Source of the DNA: Lineus longissimus
Taxonomy: Eukaryota; Nemertea; Pilidiophora; Heteronemertea; Lineidae
DNA: 64,000 nt
Direction: 5' to 3'
Assembly (NCBI RefSeq): GCF_910592395.1
Contig: NW_027020282.1
Location: 1 to 64,000 of the forward strand
Shown here: positions 46,567-57,360 of the stretch, piece after piece
Position numbering within the stretch: position 1 is the first letter of the stretch
How the letters are laid out: each line of letters begins with the position of its first letter
Position numbers and translations under genes: made by a program
The notes under the pieces: generated by a model
The model's database searches: none
Seen by the model: only the letters and a program-made list of their open reading frames with translations
What the model was told of the DNA's origin: nothing

Positions 46567-46647
46567 ATTTACTGTTGTTGGTTATTGCAAGAGGAGTCGT
46601 TGGCACATTTCAAGTCCAGGGAAGCACTTGCTGTTCCCACATTCAGA
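46567..46647 (+). CDS. possible second exon of the same small gene
   Basis: A pyrimidine tract and acceptor TTTTTTTACAG|ATT precede 27 open codons (IYCCWLLQEESLAHFKSREA...), with donor AGA|GTAAGG. Phase 0 on both sides, so it would join 44984-45010 in frame. If the donor is skipped the frame stays open to 46899. No family recognised. It could also be a non-coding transcript. Confidence 0.33.
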
Positions 46648-46689
46648 GTAAGGTGTGCTTACTCGTTTTACTGCTTTCCATTCCCGGAG

Positions 46690-46800
46690 AGCGTTATCAA
46701 GTATCTGCCGCAAGGCAACAAATATCTGCCGCAAGGCGCTTCAAATATCTGCCGAAAGGCATCAAATATCTGTCACACCAATAAAGTTCATTTTGTTAAC
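46690..46800 (+). repeat. ~21-24 bp tandem repeat followed by AATAAA
   Basis: Four copies of ATCTGCCGCAAGGCAACAAAT-like units end at about 46771, followed by AATAAA at 46780-46785, which could serve as the poly(A) signal for the possible gene above. Confidence 0.6.
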
Positions 46801-47224
46801 CAACTCTTTATCTTCTTTTCTTCACATACAAAAAAGACCGTCCCAAACATTTGGCTGCATCCACTTCATCAATGTCCAGACAACAGTCGGTTCATTTGAC
46901 CATTGTAAAGCACCAGGCCCCACCTCACAAAATACACTGTGATAATTATGTACCTTGTGTCCATGTGCATGTTATTAGTTCCACCTACGCTGCATGAAGA
47001 CAAGGACTCCACTCTTTGACGTCACCACACAACTCCTTGACGTCATCACACACCCCACTACTGCAACGGCAATAGAAATGACTTTACGTCATATAGCAGG
47101 GTGACGTCAACTCAGTACTTCAGCATGCACTGATATAGCAAGAAGGTCTTCGCACCAGCACTTCTGCGTGCTAGACGTTATAGCTTCACGTTGCCTCATA
47201 ATAACGGTACCGACACACACTTGG

Positions 47225-47275
47225 CCCTTGCCTTCACCTAGCCATTTCAGCTGAGCGCCAGGCCCTTGGGCCTCT
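47225..47275 (+). repeat. tail of another hairpin-ended dispersed repeat
   Basis: GAGCGCCAGGCCCTTGGGCCTCTTGTTT, quoted here by its core AGGCCCTTGGGCCT, is the tail hairpin I know from dispersed repeats in molluscs and other marine animals. The head is not found nearby. Confidence 0.5.
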
Positions 47276-47399
47276 TGTTTGCTTTTTAGCTTAATTTGGG
47301 GACATTTCATTGTGCCAATTTGCCTCAACATTGACGTCATAAAACAAAGTTAGAGACCGATATCGTCTACACCGTTATACGGTGTAGGAATCATGTAAT

Positions 47400-47660
47400 T
47401 GAGAGGCCTGCCCTCAAAACCCCCAAAATGGACATTTCATCCAGCTTTAGCGCCACCTACTGTTGCGCCCTCATTATCCCAGGTCAATTTCAATGGTGTA
47501 GATTGTGGACATCCTAGTGGATTGCTATCATGCATAAACTAGCATGGGCTGTTGAGGGCGCAGTCCACAAATGCCTCAGATGTAAGTGTCAAATTCAGAA
47601 ATTGTTTTGTTTTGAAGCACCTCCTTTAGGTGGCGCCCTCATCAGCCCATCGGCATCACA
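47400..47660 (+). repeat. dispersed repeat R1, copy 2
   Basis: Matches 31590-31840 over about 240 bases. It ends about 145 bases before exon 2 of the host gene. Confidence 0.85.
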
Positions 47661-47804
47661 AGCTCACCATTCCAAAAATTTCAGTGGTGGAGGCATAAAA
47701 CGACATGAGCATAAAAATTTTCTGTGAGTCAACGGTCGGTTGTTACTGAAAAGGTTGTTGGAACGGATGCCATTTTGTAAACATTATTATTTTATTTGTT
47801 TCAG

Positions 47805-48011
47805 CAAATGGAGATGTGTACCAAATTAAGAAGAATATTGAAGATCCTAAATGCGTCTATGAAAGTGAAATGGCCACACTACTTGTCAACCATGTGCTGA
47901 AGCAGCTTGCACCTGATTGTCCATGTTATCTCGATGACCAGACTTCCCATAAGTTGACTGAGTGCTTCTGCGGCTGTGGAACCAGTATGAATTATATTAA
48001 CACTAGTATTG
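47805..48011 (+). CDS. exon 2 of the nuclease-like host gene
   Basis: Acceptor TTTGTTTCAG at 47795-47804 and donor ATTG|GTGAGT at 48011/48012. Encodes residues 136-205 with split codons on both sides that fit the neighbours exactly. It holds YESEMATLLVNHVLKQL, a helix whose E157 could be the first conserved acid of a RecB-like PD-(D/E)XK nuclease. A Cys-rich loop follows (PDCPCYLDD, ECFCGCG: six Cys in about 20 residues), perhaps a metal or disulfide site. Coding character is strong: compact, open, with good splice borders. Confidence 0.82.
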
Positions 48012-48393
48012 GTGAGTGCTATACCAATTATTTGAGAGTCAATATCTCCTCAGATAAAACAGGGGATTGGATTATGTTGTAAAACAGGGTCTGGAACACC
48101 TCCGCACGCAAAAGCGAGGCAACGTCGTCTGCTCGAGGTAGATAACAAAAGATTTATGCACCCCCTTATGACCCGCACATTTCGTCGCCCAAGGCCTGAG
48201 CTGGAACCCCTCCGCAAGAGAACAATAGCAATATATTATGACCGTCACGGCAAATATTGCTGAATTTTTGCTGTGCATTTGGCCCCATTTCAACCCCTTA
48301 AACTGGGTTTTCATGAAGAGATCAAGGGTGTGACGCAAAGGTCACCTAACTAAGCTCACTGTATTGCCCAAATGCATAAGATAGGCCCAGTTT
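48012..48393. other. intron 2, start
   Basis: First part of the 7.6 kb intron (48012-55580); nothing identified. Confidence 0.5.
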
Positions 48394-49288
48394 TTGGCTC
48401 ACCTGTGGTGAGCCTTTACCATGACGCAGTGTCCGTTGTCCGTCGTCGTCTGTCGTCGTTAGACATGGGTGGCACGTTTTGTAACCGCTGAAGCTATTGA
48501 ACTCAAACTTGGTACACATGTACCCCTAGGTGACCGCTACTCAGAGACCAAATCCCGGCCTTATATGTTTCACGGTTTGGCCACCAGGGGGCCATAGGTA
48601 AAAAATGAAAATATGCATTTTCTCCCTTATTCCTGTTCCGAAAAATTTGAAAAAAATATGGTAGGTACTCCTACCAATGGGACATCACATATCATCCGGG
48701 TTTTTGATTTGACCTAATTTTCAGGGTCACAGAGGTCATAGTGTGTCGGCAGCACCACAGTTAGTCAATGGTGGCACGTTTTGTAACCGCTTCAGCCAGA
48801 GATCTCAAACTTTAAACAAATGTACCTCTGGTTGGCCCCTACTCATACACCAAATTGTGGCTTCATACATTTCACGGTATGGTCAATAGGGGGCCAAATG
48901 TTGAAAGTGAAAATATGCGATTGCTCGCTTAATACTGGTCCAAAAAATTTGAAAAAATATGGTAGGTACTTCTACCAATGGGACATCACATATACTCCGG
49001 GCTTTTGATTTGACCTTATTTTCAAGGTCACAGAGGTCAAAGTGTGTTGGCGGCACCGCAGTTAGTCAACGGTGGCACGTTTTGTAACCGCTTTAGCCAG
49101 AGATCCCAAACTTAGTATGAATGTACTCTTGGTGGCCCCTACTCAGACACCAAATCGTGATGTCATACATTTCACGGTTCGGACAATAGGGGGCAAAATG
49201 TCGAAAGTCAAAATATGCTTGCTTGATACTGCTCCTCTCTTATGTCCTTTGATACAGGTGAGCACATGGTCCCTGGACCATTTCATAG
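48394..49288 (+). mobile_element. dispersed GTCCGTCGTC-family repeat, most complete copy
   Basis: Head GGCTCACCTGTGGTGAGCC, GTCCGTCGTC run, three tandem units starting GGTGGCACGTTTTGTAACCG at about 48467, 48770 and 49071 (period ~301), and tail GGTGAGCACATGGTCC-CTGGACCATTTCAT. Each unit carries a FTTTGGCCA-type block with CCACCAGGGGGC (48581) or a decayed form, and AGGTCACAGAGGTCA. No coding region. Head and tail hairpins resemble non-autonomous rolling-circle elements, but I saw no TC/CTRR ends. Confidence 0.88.
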
Positions 49289-49721
49289 GAAACTTATTTA
49301 CTGATTTGGAAATTGTTTTCCTAATCTGGATATCAAAAATAATCAAGAGCATACTTCTGCTCTTGCACCAGTAATGTTTCCTGGACCTGTTAGTGTTATT
49401 GGAAATAAACTTTTTCCAGAAATGGAAAAAAATGGAGGTCAATCCAAAGATTTCCTGAATAGAAAAACACTTTTGTATAAAACGAGCAAAAAGGCAATGG
49501 TAACAGAGGGTAACAGTGATCAGATAGTATGGGACTGATCCAGTAGTATGATCTTGAGAAGTGACAACCAGTCATGCCAGTGACAATGTGGCAAGCCACC
49601 GTGGCAGAACCAAAATAAGTGGGGAAAACATGGAGGTTTCCTTATCTGGAAATAAATTTGCACCAGTTTTCCTAAACAGGAAATAATAATGGTTTCCTAA
49701 AATGGTAACGGTCTTGACTAT

Positions 49722-49890
49722 CAGAGACTGAAATGCGGCCTCATATGATTCATGGTTTGGCCACCAGGGGGCCTGTTAGGGCATCAGGGTCATAGATAAG
49801 TGGATAAATAGGAAGTACTGTTAGTAAACATGACCTTAAGACGACCTAGATAATACTACAGGGCCAAAGGTAAATGATGAAAACATGCAG
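49722..49890 (+). mobile_element. fragment of the same family with an ~85 bp insertion
   Basis: ATGATTCATGGTTTGGCCAC then CAGGGGGCC breaks off at about 49774 and resumes GGGCCAAAGGTAAA at 49859; GGGCC appears on both sides as a possible target duplication. Confidence 0.7.
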
Positions 49891-49995
49891 GGCTCCAACC
49901 GTTCCTATTTCCTATATTTCTGACCTTGGGGCTGGTATAATTCCTATATTCCTATATTTCCTATATTTCTTGCAATTTCAAGGATAATTCCTAAA
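49890..49995 (+). repeat. TTCCTATAT short-period repeat
   Basis: Several TTCCTATATTTCCTATATT-like copies, low complexity. 49289-49721 and 49996-50460 hold nothing recognised. Confidence 0.7.
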
Positions 49996-50461
49996 TTTTC
50001 AGGCTTTTTACCCCAACCCTCACTCATTTCACTGCAGTGTGTGTCCAATGCACTTCATATTTTCCCTCAGACATGTCAGACCCCTCAATTTTTGGGCGCT
50101 CGCCATCGATATAGTTGTAATGATTATCTCACGCGCCCATCAACCACTCAAACCCTAACCTGGCAATATTTCTGGACACACACCAGCATCAATTGATAGC
50201 CATATATTTTATATAAAAACAGCTTTCAAAATTTCTTGCTGTCTGAATTACTGGCTGCTGACATAAGTTCCAGGTTCGATAACAGTAAGATAGAGAACAT
50301 GACATGGGTGACTGCCTTGAAAACTCATTTCACCTGACAGTGATATCAAGGACAGTATTCATGTTAAAAGAGGAACTGACACGTTGGAGCTCGAACTGCT
50401 AATAACCCATTCAGTGTGAAGATCATGTGCATATAAATACATCCTGATAAAACCTGGTAAG

Positions 50462-50540
50462 GGGCTTTGTCCAAATTATTCGCGGCGATTCTGCGGCGAA
50501 TTTGCAGCGAATCTGCCGCGAATTTGCGGCGATTTTGTCA
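50462..50540 (+). repeat. GCGGCGAAT short repeat
   Basis: Five GCGGCGA/GCGAAT-like copies spaced 11-13 bases, GC-rich against the background. Confidence 0.65.
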
Positions 50541-51290
50541 CAGAGGTCAAAGTATACTTGAATTTACGAAGTTTTATTTCTTCACTACCACTGAAGCTAT
50601 TGACCTCACACTTGATACATGTACCTCAAGGTGATGTTAACTTGTACACCAAGTTTCAATCTTGTATGATTCATGGTTTGGCCACCAGGGGGCAAGGTGT
50701 GAAAACACATTTTTTGCAATTTCTCCCTTGATATTGGTCGAAGCTCAACCAAATTGTTATGGTGGATGCATCTAATGGTGGGACAAAACATATCCTTCAG
50801 GTTTTTACCTTGGCCTACTTTTCAAGGTCACAGAGCCTAGAGGTCAAAGTATACTTGAATTTACAAAGATTTATTTCTTTGCAACCACTCAACCTATTGA
50901 CACCAAACTTAGTACATATGTACCTACCTCTAGGTGATGTTCACCTATACAGCAAATTTCGGCCTTCTATGATTCATGATTTGGCCACCAGGGGCCAACG
51001 GTACACGTGAAATACATTCGAACGTTGAAATTTTCTCCCTTATCATTCATTTCCATGGTGGATGCATCTAATGATAGGACATAACATATTCTACAGGTTT
51101 TGACCTTTAAACCTACCTTTAAATGTCACAGAGGTCAAAGTATACTTGAATTTATGAAGTCACTTCGAAATTTTATTTTTTAGGCAACCAGTTTAAAAGC
51201 TATTCATCCCAAAGTTGCTACATATATCTTGGTGAGCACTGAATAGTCACATCATATTACTCACCATTGTGCCATCAGGAGGTCAAATGC
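50536..51290 (+). mobile_element. divergent copy of the dispersed repeat family
   Basis: Two to three ~300 bp units with GAAGCTATTGACCTCACACT, GGTTTGGCCACCAGGGGGCA (50682), and GTCACAGAGGTCAAAGTATA, but with TACTTGAATTTACAAAG in place of the CGGC spacer. Head and tail are not clear. Confidence 0.75.
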
Positions 51291-51465
51291 AAAAAAACAA
51301 CATGTTCAGCGTGATTACATATTTTTAGGCCATACACTCAACCACCACAAACAATTCCTGCAAGTAAAGTTTGCCTGCTTTAGAAAGTCACATGCCCATC
51401 TTTTCTGGACTTCCAATTTAACATTCAGGTCGGGGGCATATGCCACGCCCTGCGTTGCTCTTGTT

Positions 51466-51630
51466 GAGTTATACGCGCACAAACTTTCCTGCCAAATGTC
51501 CTTGTTACATCACAAGGACACTGTGCATTCATGTAGAAATGCATGACGAATCTTGCCATGACGTCGAAATGTCATGATGTCGTTGCAAGATTCTCCAAAT
51601 GGCGCACGTAAGTTTGCGCGCTATAATTCG
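51466..51630. mobile_element. ~165 bp MITE-like element
   Basis: AGTTATACGCGCACAAACTT and its mirror AGTTTGCGCGCTATAATTC at the ends, and an inner dyad GAATCTTGCCATGAC / GTCGTTGCAAGATTC. 51631-52221 shows nothing. Confidence 0.65.
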
Positions 51631-52221
51631 TAAACTACTCGGCGGAGTTCTAAAAATCAACATTGGATATTTCAGCTCAATGTATAGTATCAGGATCACA
51701 CCTGTTTAAGAGGTCAGGACCAATTTTACTTCACACTAACCCCTTAAAGGGGAGGGGCTCCTCTATTTTGGGAATAAGCCTTTATTCTGACCTAGTGGTA
51801 ATCAGTGATGATTCTTTGAAATGCAAGAGATTGTGATTGTATAAACGTGGATGATATAATTTCTTTTTTTCAAAAGTAAAAATATGGTCAAAATCAATCG
51901 TGTGAGCAACAATAAACCATGTTGATCCAAAAGTTACCATAATCGTTATTCATTTCCAATAATCAGGTTTCGTCAACTTTTGATCTAACTGCCGCCCGCA
52001 AAACACCCGTGCCGTTTCGGAGGTGTGGTGCCACCTTCCACGTTGGCGCTGAAGAATATTCGTGAGGTATTAGTACAGAATATGGAATTCCTATAGGTGT
52101 ATGGAATATGGTACCCCTCCAATCAGGTTGCTTTTTAAGCCTTTCACGCATCGATTGGCCTGGATATCTAGGTGTGCTTCTGGCTACGCTTACTACCCTT
52201 AACTCCAAGGGGGAAAAGAGC

Positions 52222-52264
52222 TAGTCTCTCACGCCAGACTTATATGATGAAATCATAACGTCTG
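52222..52264. repeat. hairpin with GCCAGAC arms
   Basis: GCCAGACTTATATGAT pairs with ATCATAACGTCTGGC. Shares AACGTCTGGC with the hairpin at 11559-11583. Confidence 0.6.
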
Positions 52265-52655
52265 GCACACAACTAGGAAATCCCAAAAATTTGAGGCATC
52301 ATGGGTATTAGCAGTCGACAGAAACCCGGTGCCTTCTACAGCTCATTCTGTGCAAATTAGCCACGAAAATACACTATGACCGCTCTAAGATAAAAGATTT
52401 ATAATGAAACTTTAATACCAGTTAGCCCCTTGAAATCCACTCAGAAGTTGCAAAATCTGGTTTTTGAGGCCAGTTTTGCAGATAATCCCCTCGCTTCGAT
52501 TTCAACCGTCCGCCATTAGAGCCTTGAGTCTGAACCAATCAAAAAATTCCTTCCAGTCACGTGAACCGAATCGAAGGTGGATTGATGAAAACTGGCTCTA
52601 TACATGAATATTCATGAGCTGAATTAATGAGCAACGTGCACCTCAGCCAATCAGC

Positions 52656-53363
52656 ATCCTCGATTAAGATCTCCCGCCGCAGCGCAATTGAAAATCACGC
52701 GTGTTTAAAACTACCGGCGTGCAACTTTATCTTTTCAACGGATCTCGTGCTACAGATCTTCATGCATAAGACGTTTGGTGGCGCTGCTGTCGGGGCGGGT
52801 TTAGCCTCGTACCCATGATCTTTAAAAGCAATTGTCCCGATGTATATATCCCCCATAAGTCCGACACACCATATGTCCGACACCCCAAGTCCGACAAGAG
52901 AGAAATAATGTCTTAACTTTTCCCATCAGTCCGACACCCCAGTCCGACATCAAAGAAAAAGATGTCATAGCTCCGACGTCCCATAGGCCTAAGTCCGACA
53001 ATTATAATCCCTATGAATGCCCTGCTGTCGGATTTGTGGAGTGTCGGATCCCGGACTGATGGGAAAAGTTCAAAATATATTTCTCTCTTGACAATGTCAG
53101 ACTAATGGAGTGCCGGACGTGTGGGGTGTCGGACCTACGGTGTGTCGGACGCTGAGGAGAGGGCGAAGGGGGGTATAGGGGAAAGGTCACGCACTGAGTG
53201 CGCTGGGTACGAGGTTGAACCCGCCCCGAGTGCAGCGCCATCTAACGTCTGATACACGAAGATCTGTAGCACGAGATCCGTTGAAAAGATAAAGTTGTGC
53301 GCCTGCATTTTTAAACACGCGTGATTTTCAATTGCACCGCGGCGGGAGATCTTAATCGAGGAT
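52656..53363. mobile_element. 708 bp giant fold-back with 160 bp arms and mirrored GTCCGACA motifs
   Basis: 52656-52816 (ATCCTCGATTAAGATCTCCC, AACGGATCTCGTGCTACAGA, GGCGGGTT..CTCGTACCC) matches the reverse complement of 53200-53363 closely. The ~380 base centre carries about seven TCCGACA on the left half and about seven TGTCGGA-like motifs on the right half, so the whole unit is one imperfect palindrome. Confidence 0.9.
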
Positions 53364-54337
53364 ATAAAAAACGAGCGCTAACAACGTGTTTTAGTCGTGA
53401 AGATCTGTTTATTGGTAGATCTGTTTCAGCTGAGATATGTAGAAACACAAATAAAAATAAAAATTAAGCGAGATCCATTTATGCGGTAATAACCGCCCAT
53501 ACGTCAGCACCCAAATTCTCCAAATGACGTCACGCTCAAGATTCCAAGGCGCGCTCATTGAAAAATCGCTGTTTGTGTGGTCCCTGCTTTTAAGGTGGAT
53601 TACTCATAACTGGCTGCATTGTTTAGACCCAAATTTCGGGTACATATTATACCAAGCTATTAGAAACAAAATGTCTTCACAACATAGCAAAATCTGTACG
53701 TGTCAGTTCCACTTTAATTGGGTTAAAACTGCTTGGAAAGTTTCTATCTTTAGGCTAATGTAGTTTTGATTTTGAGGGGTGCACAAGTTGTACACAATGT
53801 ACAGGCCAGAGACCTCTATTAAAACCTGTGTACATTACGTGTACATTGTTGTGCATAAGTTTTGGTAAAAAAAGTACACATTGGACCAATCAATCTGCAC
53901 AAAATTTTATATGTGTCAAGAAGAACCCTTTGCCAATGGCATAATAAAGTTTAAAAACATTCCAATACCGATTGCCTGAGAAAAAGAGATTTCCGTACAC
54001 CATATCCATCAAAACGTCACTGGCGCATTGATATGGCCCTGTCAAAGTACAAGTTCTAAACTGACCAGTGAGACCACATTTTCTTAAATATATTATCAAA
54101 AAGCATATTTCTGTGATGGCCTGACTCTGTAGATTAAGAATCAACCACAGATTGAGAATTAATTCCACTTTGGTCCATCCCAGCCATGTATTTACCACAA
54201 CTTGACATTTTGATAAGCTCTATGTGACTGTGCCACACTTCCGGTCGTGGATGAATACATGACTCTGCCCTACATGGTACTGAAATATGGTACCGGTAGG
54301 GTATGTACTTCTACTACTAAGCAATGGTACATCATGC
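53364..54337. other. intron 2, unassigned
   Basis: A minus-strand open stretch at 53890-54198 (102 codons) has no recognised motif. GTACACAATGTACA-like inverted bits lie near 53790-53860. Confidence 0.4.
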
Positions 54338-54393
54338 TTTTTAGCTCACCTCTTAGCAGAGGTGAGCTTATCCCATACCGTGGCGTCCGTCGT

Positions 54394-54437
<44 letters not shown>

Positions 54438-55535
54438 CGTCGTCCGTTAGCAGGGCACGTTTCGTAACTGTTAGAGCTATTGAGTTGAAACTTGGTACAC
54501 ATGTACCCTTATGTAATGACACCTTGGAGACCAAGTTTCGGTCCGATTCGTTTCATAGTTTGGCCACCAGGGGGCCAAACGTTAAAAGTGAAAATATGCA
54601 ATATCTCCCTTAATAGTAGTCGGGAAATTTTTAAAAAAATATGGTAGGTACTTCTAGCAAAGGTGCATCATATATCCTCCGGGTTTTTGATTTGACCTCC
54701 TTTTCAAGGTCACAGAGGTCAAATGGTGTAAATTGGCCGTTAGGATGTAACGATGGCACGTTTCTAAACTGCAATGACTATTGATACCAAATTTGGTACA
54801 CATTTACCCCTTAGTCAGGTGATCTCAGGGACCGAAGTTTGGTCCAATATGATATACCACTTGACCACCAGGGGGCAAAATCCAAAAACCTTAAAAATGT
54901 GATTATTCCTTAACTTCTTGCCCGATTGCCACCAATTTGATATCATTGGTACATCTAACCACCATACAGTATATGTCACACAGGTTTTTAATTTGACCTT
55001 CTTGTCAAGGTCACAGAGGTCAAATGGCGTAAATTTGCCGTCAGGCCGTAACAATGGCACGTTTCTTAACTGCAATGACTATTGATCACAAATTAAGTAC
55101 ACATGTACCCCTTGGTCAGGTGATCTTAGGTACCGAAGTTTGGTGCGATCTGATTTGCCGTTTGGCCTCCAGGGAGGGGGCCAAATCCTAAATTCTTCAA
55201 AATGCCATTATTCCTAGTAATGACTTGCCCGTTTGGCACCAATTTTATATCATATGTACATCTAATTCTAACAACCATTCAATGTGTCACCCGGGTCTTC
55301 TTTGATTTGACCTACTTTTCAAGGTCACAGAGGTCGAATGTACTGTAAATTTGCCATTTTGGGGAAATTGTAATTGCTTGGACCTACATCAAACCTAACA
55401 CTACATGACACAATACCATGCTCTTTATCCATCTTTCCTCCACATGAGGTGAGCACAATGGCCCTGGCCATTTCATTTTGGCTCACCTGTGACTGTGAGC
55501 ATATGGTCCATGAACCATTTCACTTTATGGGTCTT
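54338..55535 (+). mobile_element. large divergent copy of the dispersed repeat family with (CGT)n
   Basis: Head AGCTCACCTCTTAGCAGAGG-TGAGCT hairpin, (CGT)n at 54385-54445, three ~300 bp units with CTCF-like cores at 54564, 54865 and a disrupted one near 55164, and AGGTCACAGAGGTCA at about 54707 and 55008. The tail GGTGAGCACAATGGCCCTGG-CCATTTCATT is followed by a second partial head and tail (55481-55535). It stops about 45 bases before the exon 3 acceptor. Confidence 0.88.
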
Positions 55536-55580
55536 CATTCTTTGTGTGTGTCATCACAGAATTTTTTTTTTCACTTTCAG

Positions 55581-56257
55581 GCTGCAACCAGGTTTTTCAT
55601 GGACGAATTGATGCTATTGTGGGTTCAGTTCCAATTGTTACAAGAAACCTTAGTGACGATGAAGGTGAAGATGAAGAAGAAACAAATGAGGATGAACCTC
55701 CAAGAAAGAAGTTTTGTCTGGGCCATCGTTCCTCCATTGCCTTAGAATTCAAAAAGGAGTATGGTGAAAATAAGGCAGGTCTTTGTGCAATGAATCAAGC
55801 TACAGCCATTTGTATTGTATTTTCATTTTATCAGCAGTATAATTCTGATAAGCGAAAGGTACAGGAACCTCAGAGGGGACTGTGCTCTACCATCCTTCTC
55901 TCTAAAAAACAGTTTTCAGTTTGTCTGTATGATTCTGTAAATGACATACTCTTAAGGACTCAACCCATGCGTCTGCAAACTAATGGCATTCTTGAAAGGC
56001 ATGCTCTATTCTACCTTTGGTGTGTCCTGAGTTGTGACTTCATATGTCCTGATGAACGAGCTGTGAAATTCAGATCTGGTTTCCATGAACGATCCTCAGG
56101 CATTCACCACTATCAGGAGCACCTTAAGCTGGGTACTCACTTTCACTCACGTCATAAGGAACAGATGGTTGTAAAGAATAGGGTTATACTTTCAAGAATC
56201 CCAAATTCCCTTCGTCCAGCAAAATTTACATGTCCTGCTAGTACATCATGTACATAG
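55581..56257 (+). CDS. exon 3 (terminal) of the nuclease-like host gene
   Basis: Acceptor with a long T-run, TTTTTTTTTTCACTTTCAG, then residues 205-429 to the TAG at 56255-56257. It contains VFHGRIDAIVG (D215), an acidic linker DDEGEDEEETNEDE (230-243) followed by PPRKKF, then IALEFKKEYG (E260-x-K262), MNQATAICIVF (Q277) and a C-terminal region with LLSKKQFSVCLYD. The order E..D..ExK..Q matches RecB/lambda-exonuclease-type PD-(D/E)XK nucleases, where D, E and K bind metal and cleave DNA. The acidic linker sits between the catalytic strands, which is unusual. A host gene of unknown role; a domesticated mobile-element protein is possible. First downstream AATAAA is at 57803. Confidence 0.82.
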
Positions 56258-56376
56258 ACACGATAATATTGCCTAAATGGGCTTTAAGGTAAAGCACTAT
56301 GGCCAGGGGTATTTTCCCCAAGTCAGTTTTGGAATACTTATGAAATGAGTGGATAAAAAACCAATGGACCTGATCA

Positions 56377-57360
56377 AATATCACTTCGGCGTGAGTCTTT
56401 TTTTAGCATCGATGCCAAATTCGGACTCGGAGTCCGAATTTAGACTCGTAGAATTCAATTTCTAGTATCGAAAGGGACCGAGGGAATATGCTGCTCCGCG
56501 GTAGTAAGTGGAACATCTTCGTCAATACTGCATACAATTCATTCCCACTTGGTAGGGTCATAGTAGCGAGGGTAGGCTATCATCTGATACCACTCATTTT
56601 GCGGTTATGTAATCCGTAGAAACACCATAGCAACCCAATTTGTATGCTGTATCTCAATCATTGTCAATACTTGGTTATGTCATCCCTAGCAACAAAAGTC
56701 CTAAATCGAATGGGATAGCCCATCCTTCCTGCTATCATCCTACCAATTTAAAATTATTTGTATACGGTATGTCCCACTCATACCGCAGAAAAGTGGGTGT
56801 TGCTATGGTGTTGCTATGGTGTTGCTAGGGGTTACATAATCCAGTTATCAGATCATGGCCCAGCCTCCAAGCTATCACCCAACCAAGTATCAATGATTCG
56901 TATGCATCTATGCCAAAGATGTCCCAATTCTAACGCAAAACAATTGGGTTGCTATGGTGTTGCTAGGGGTTACATAATCCCAAAACAAATGTTATCATAT
57001 TATATCTCAATCTCCCAGCTATCACCCTACAAAGTTAAAATGATTTGTGTGCATTATTGTCAAAGATGTCTCACGACAAGCGTTTTGCGTGTCAAATTCC
57101 TATGAATTTAAGGACTTTCACTAAATTTTCTCAAAATTGCAGCCTAGACTTTTGAATTTACAACCATCATTTTTATGCAAACATTCAAAGCAATCTATTG
57201 ATTGTATGAGACACTTTCCGATGTGCAGCGTTTCTTCCCGATGGGCCGTTTTTTGGGAAGGATGCCGAATTTAGAAACGTTCAACGTTTGTAAATTCGGA
57301 CTCGCAGCGAGTCCGAATTCGGCATCGATGCTTAAAAAAGACTCACGCCGAAGTGATATT
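56377..57360. mobile_element. 984 bp inverted-repeat element
   Basis: AATATCACTTCGGCGTGAGT then CTTTTTTTAGCATCGATGCC on the left is mirrored at 57300-57360. Inside, GTTGCTATGGTGTTGCTAGG and GGTTACATAATCC occur twice (about 56805 and 56948), showing an internal ~160 bp repeat. No transposase. Confidence 0.85.

Noticed and set aside
53890-54198. A 102-codon minus-strand gene in intron 2
   Set aside because: Hydrophobic, low-complexity composition from AT-rich DNA with no motif or flanking splice sites.
54385-54445. Arg-rich or Ser-rich proteins across the (CGT)n run
   Set aside because: Simple triplet repeat in a dispersed element head; both strands are open for the same reason.
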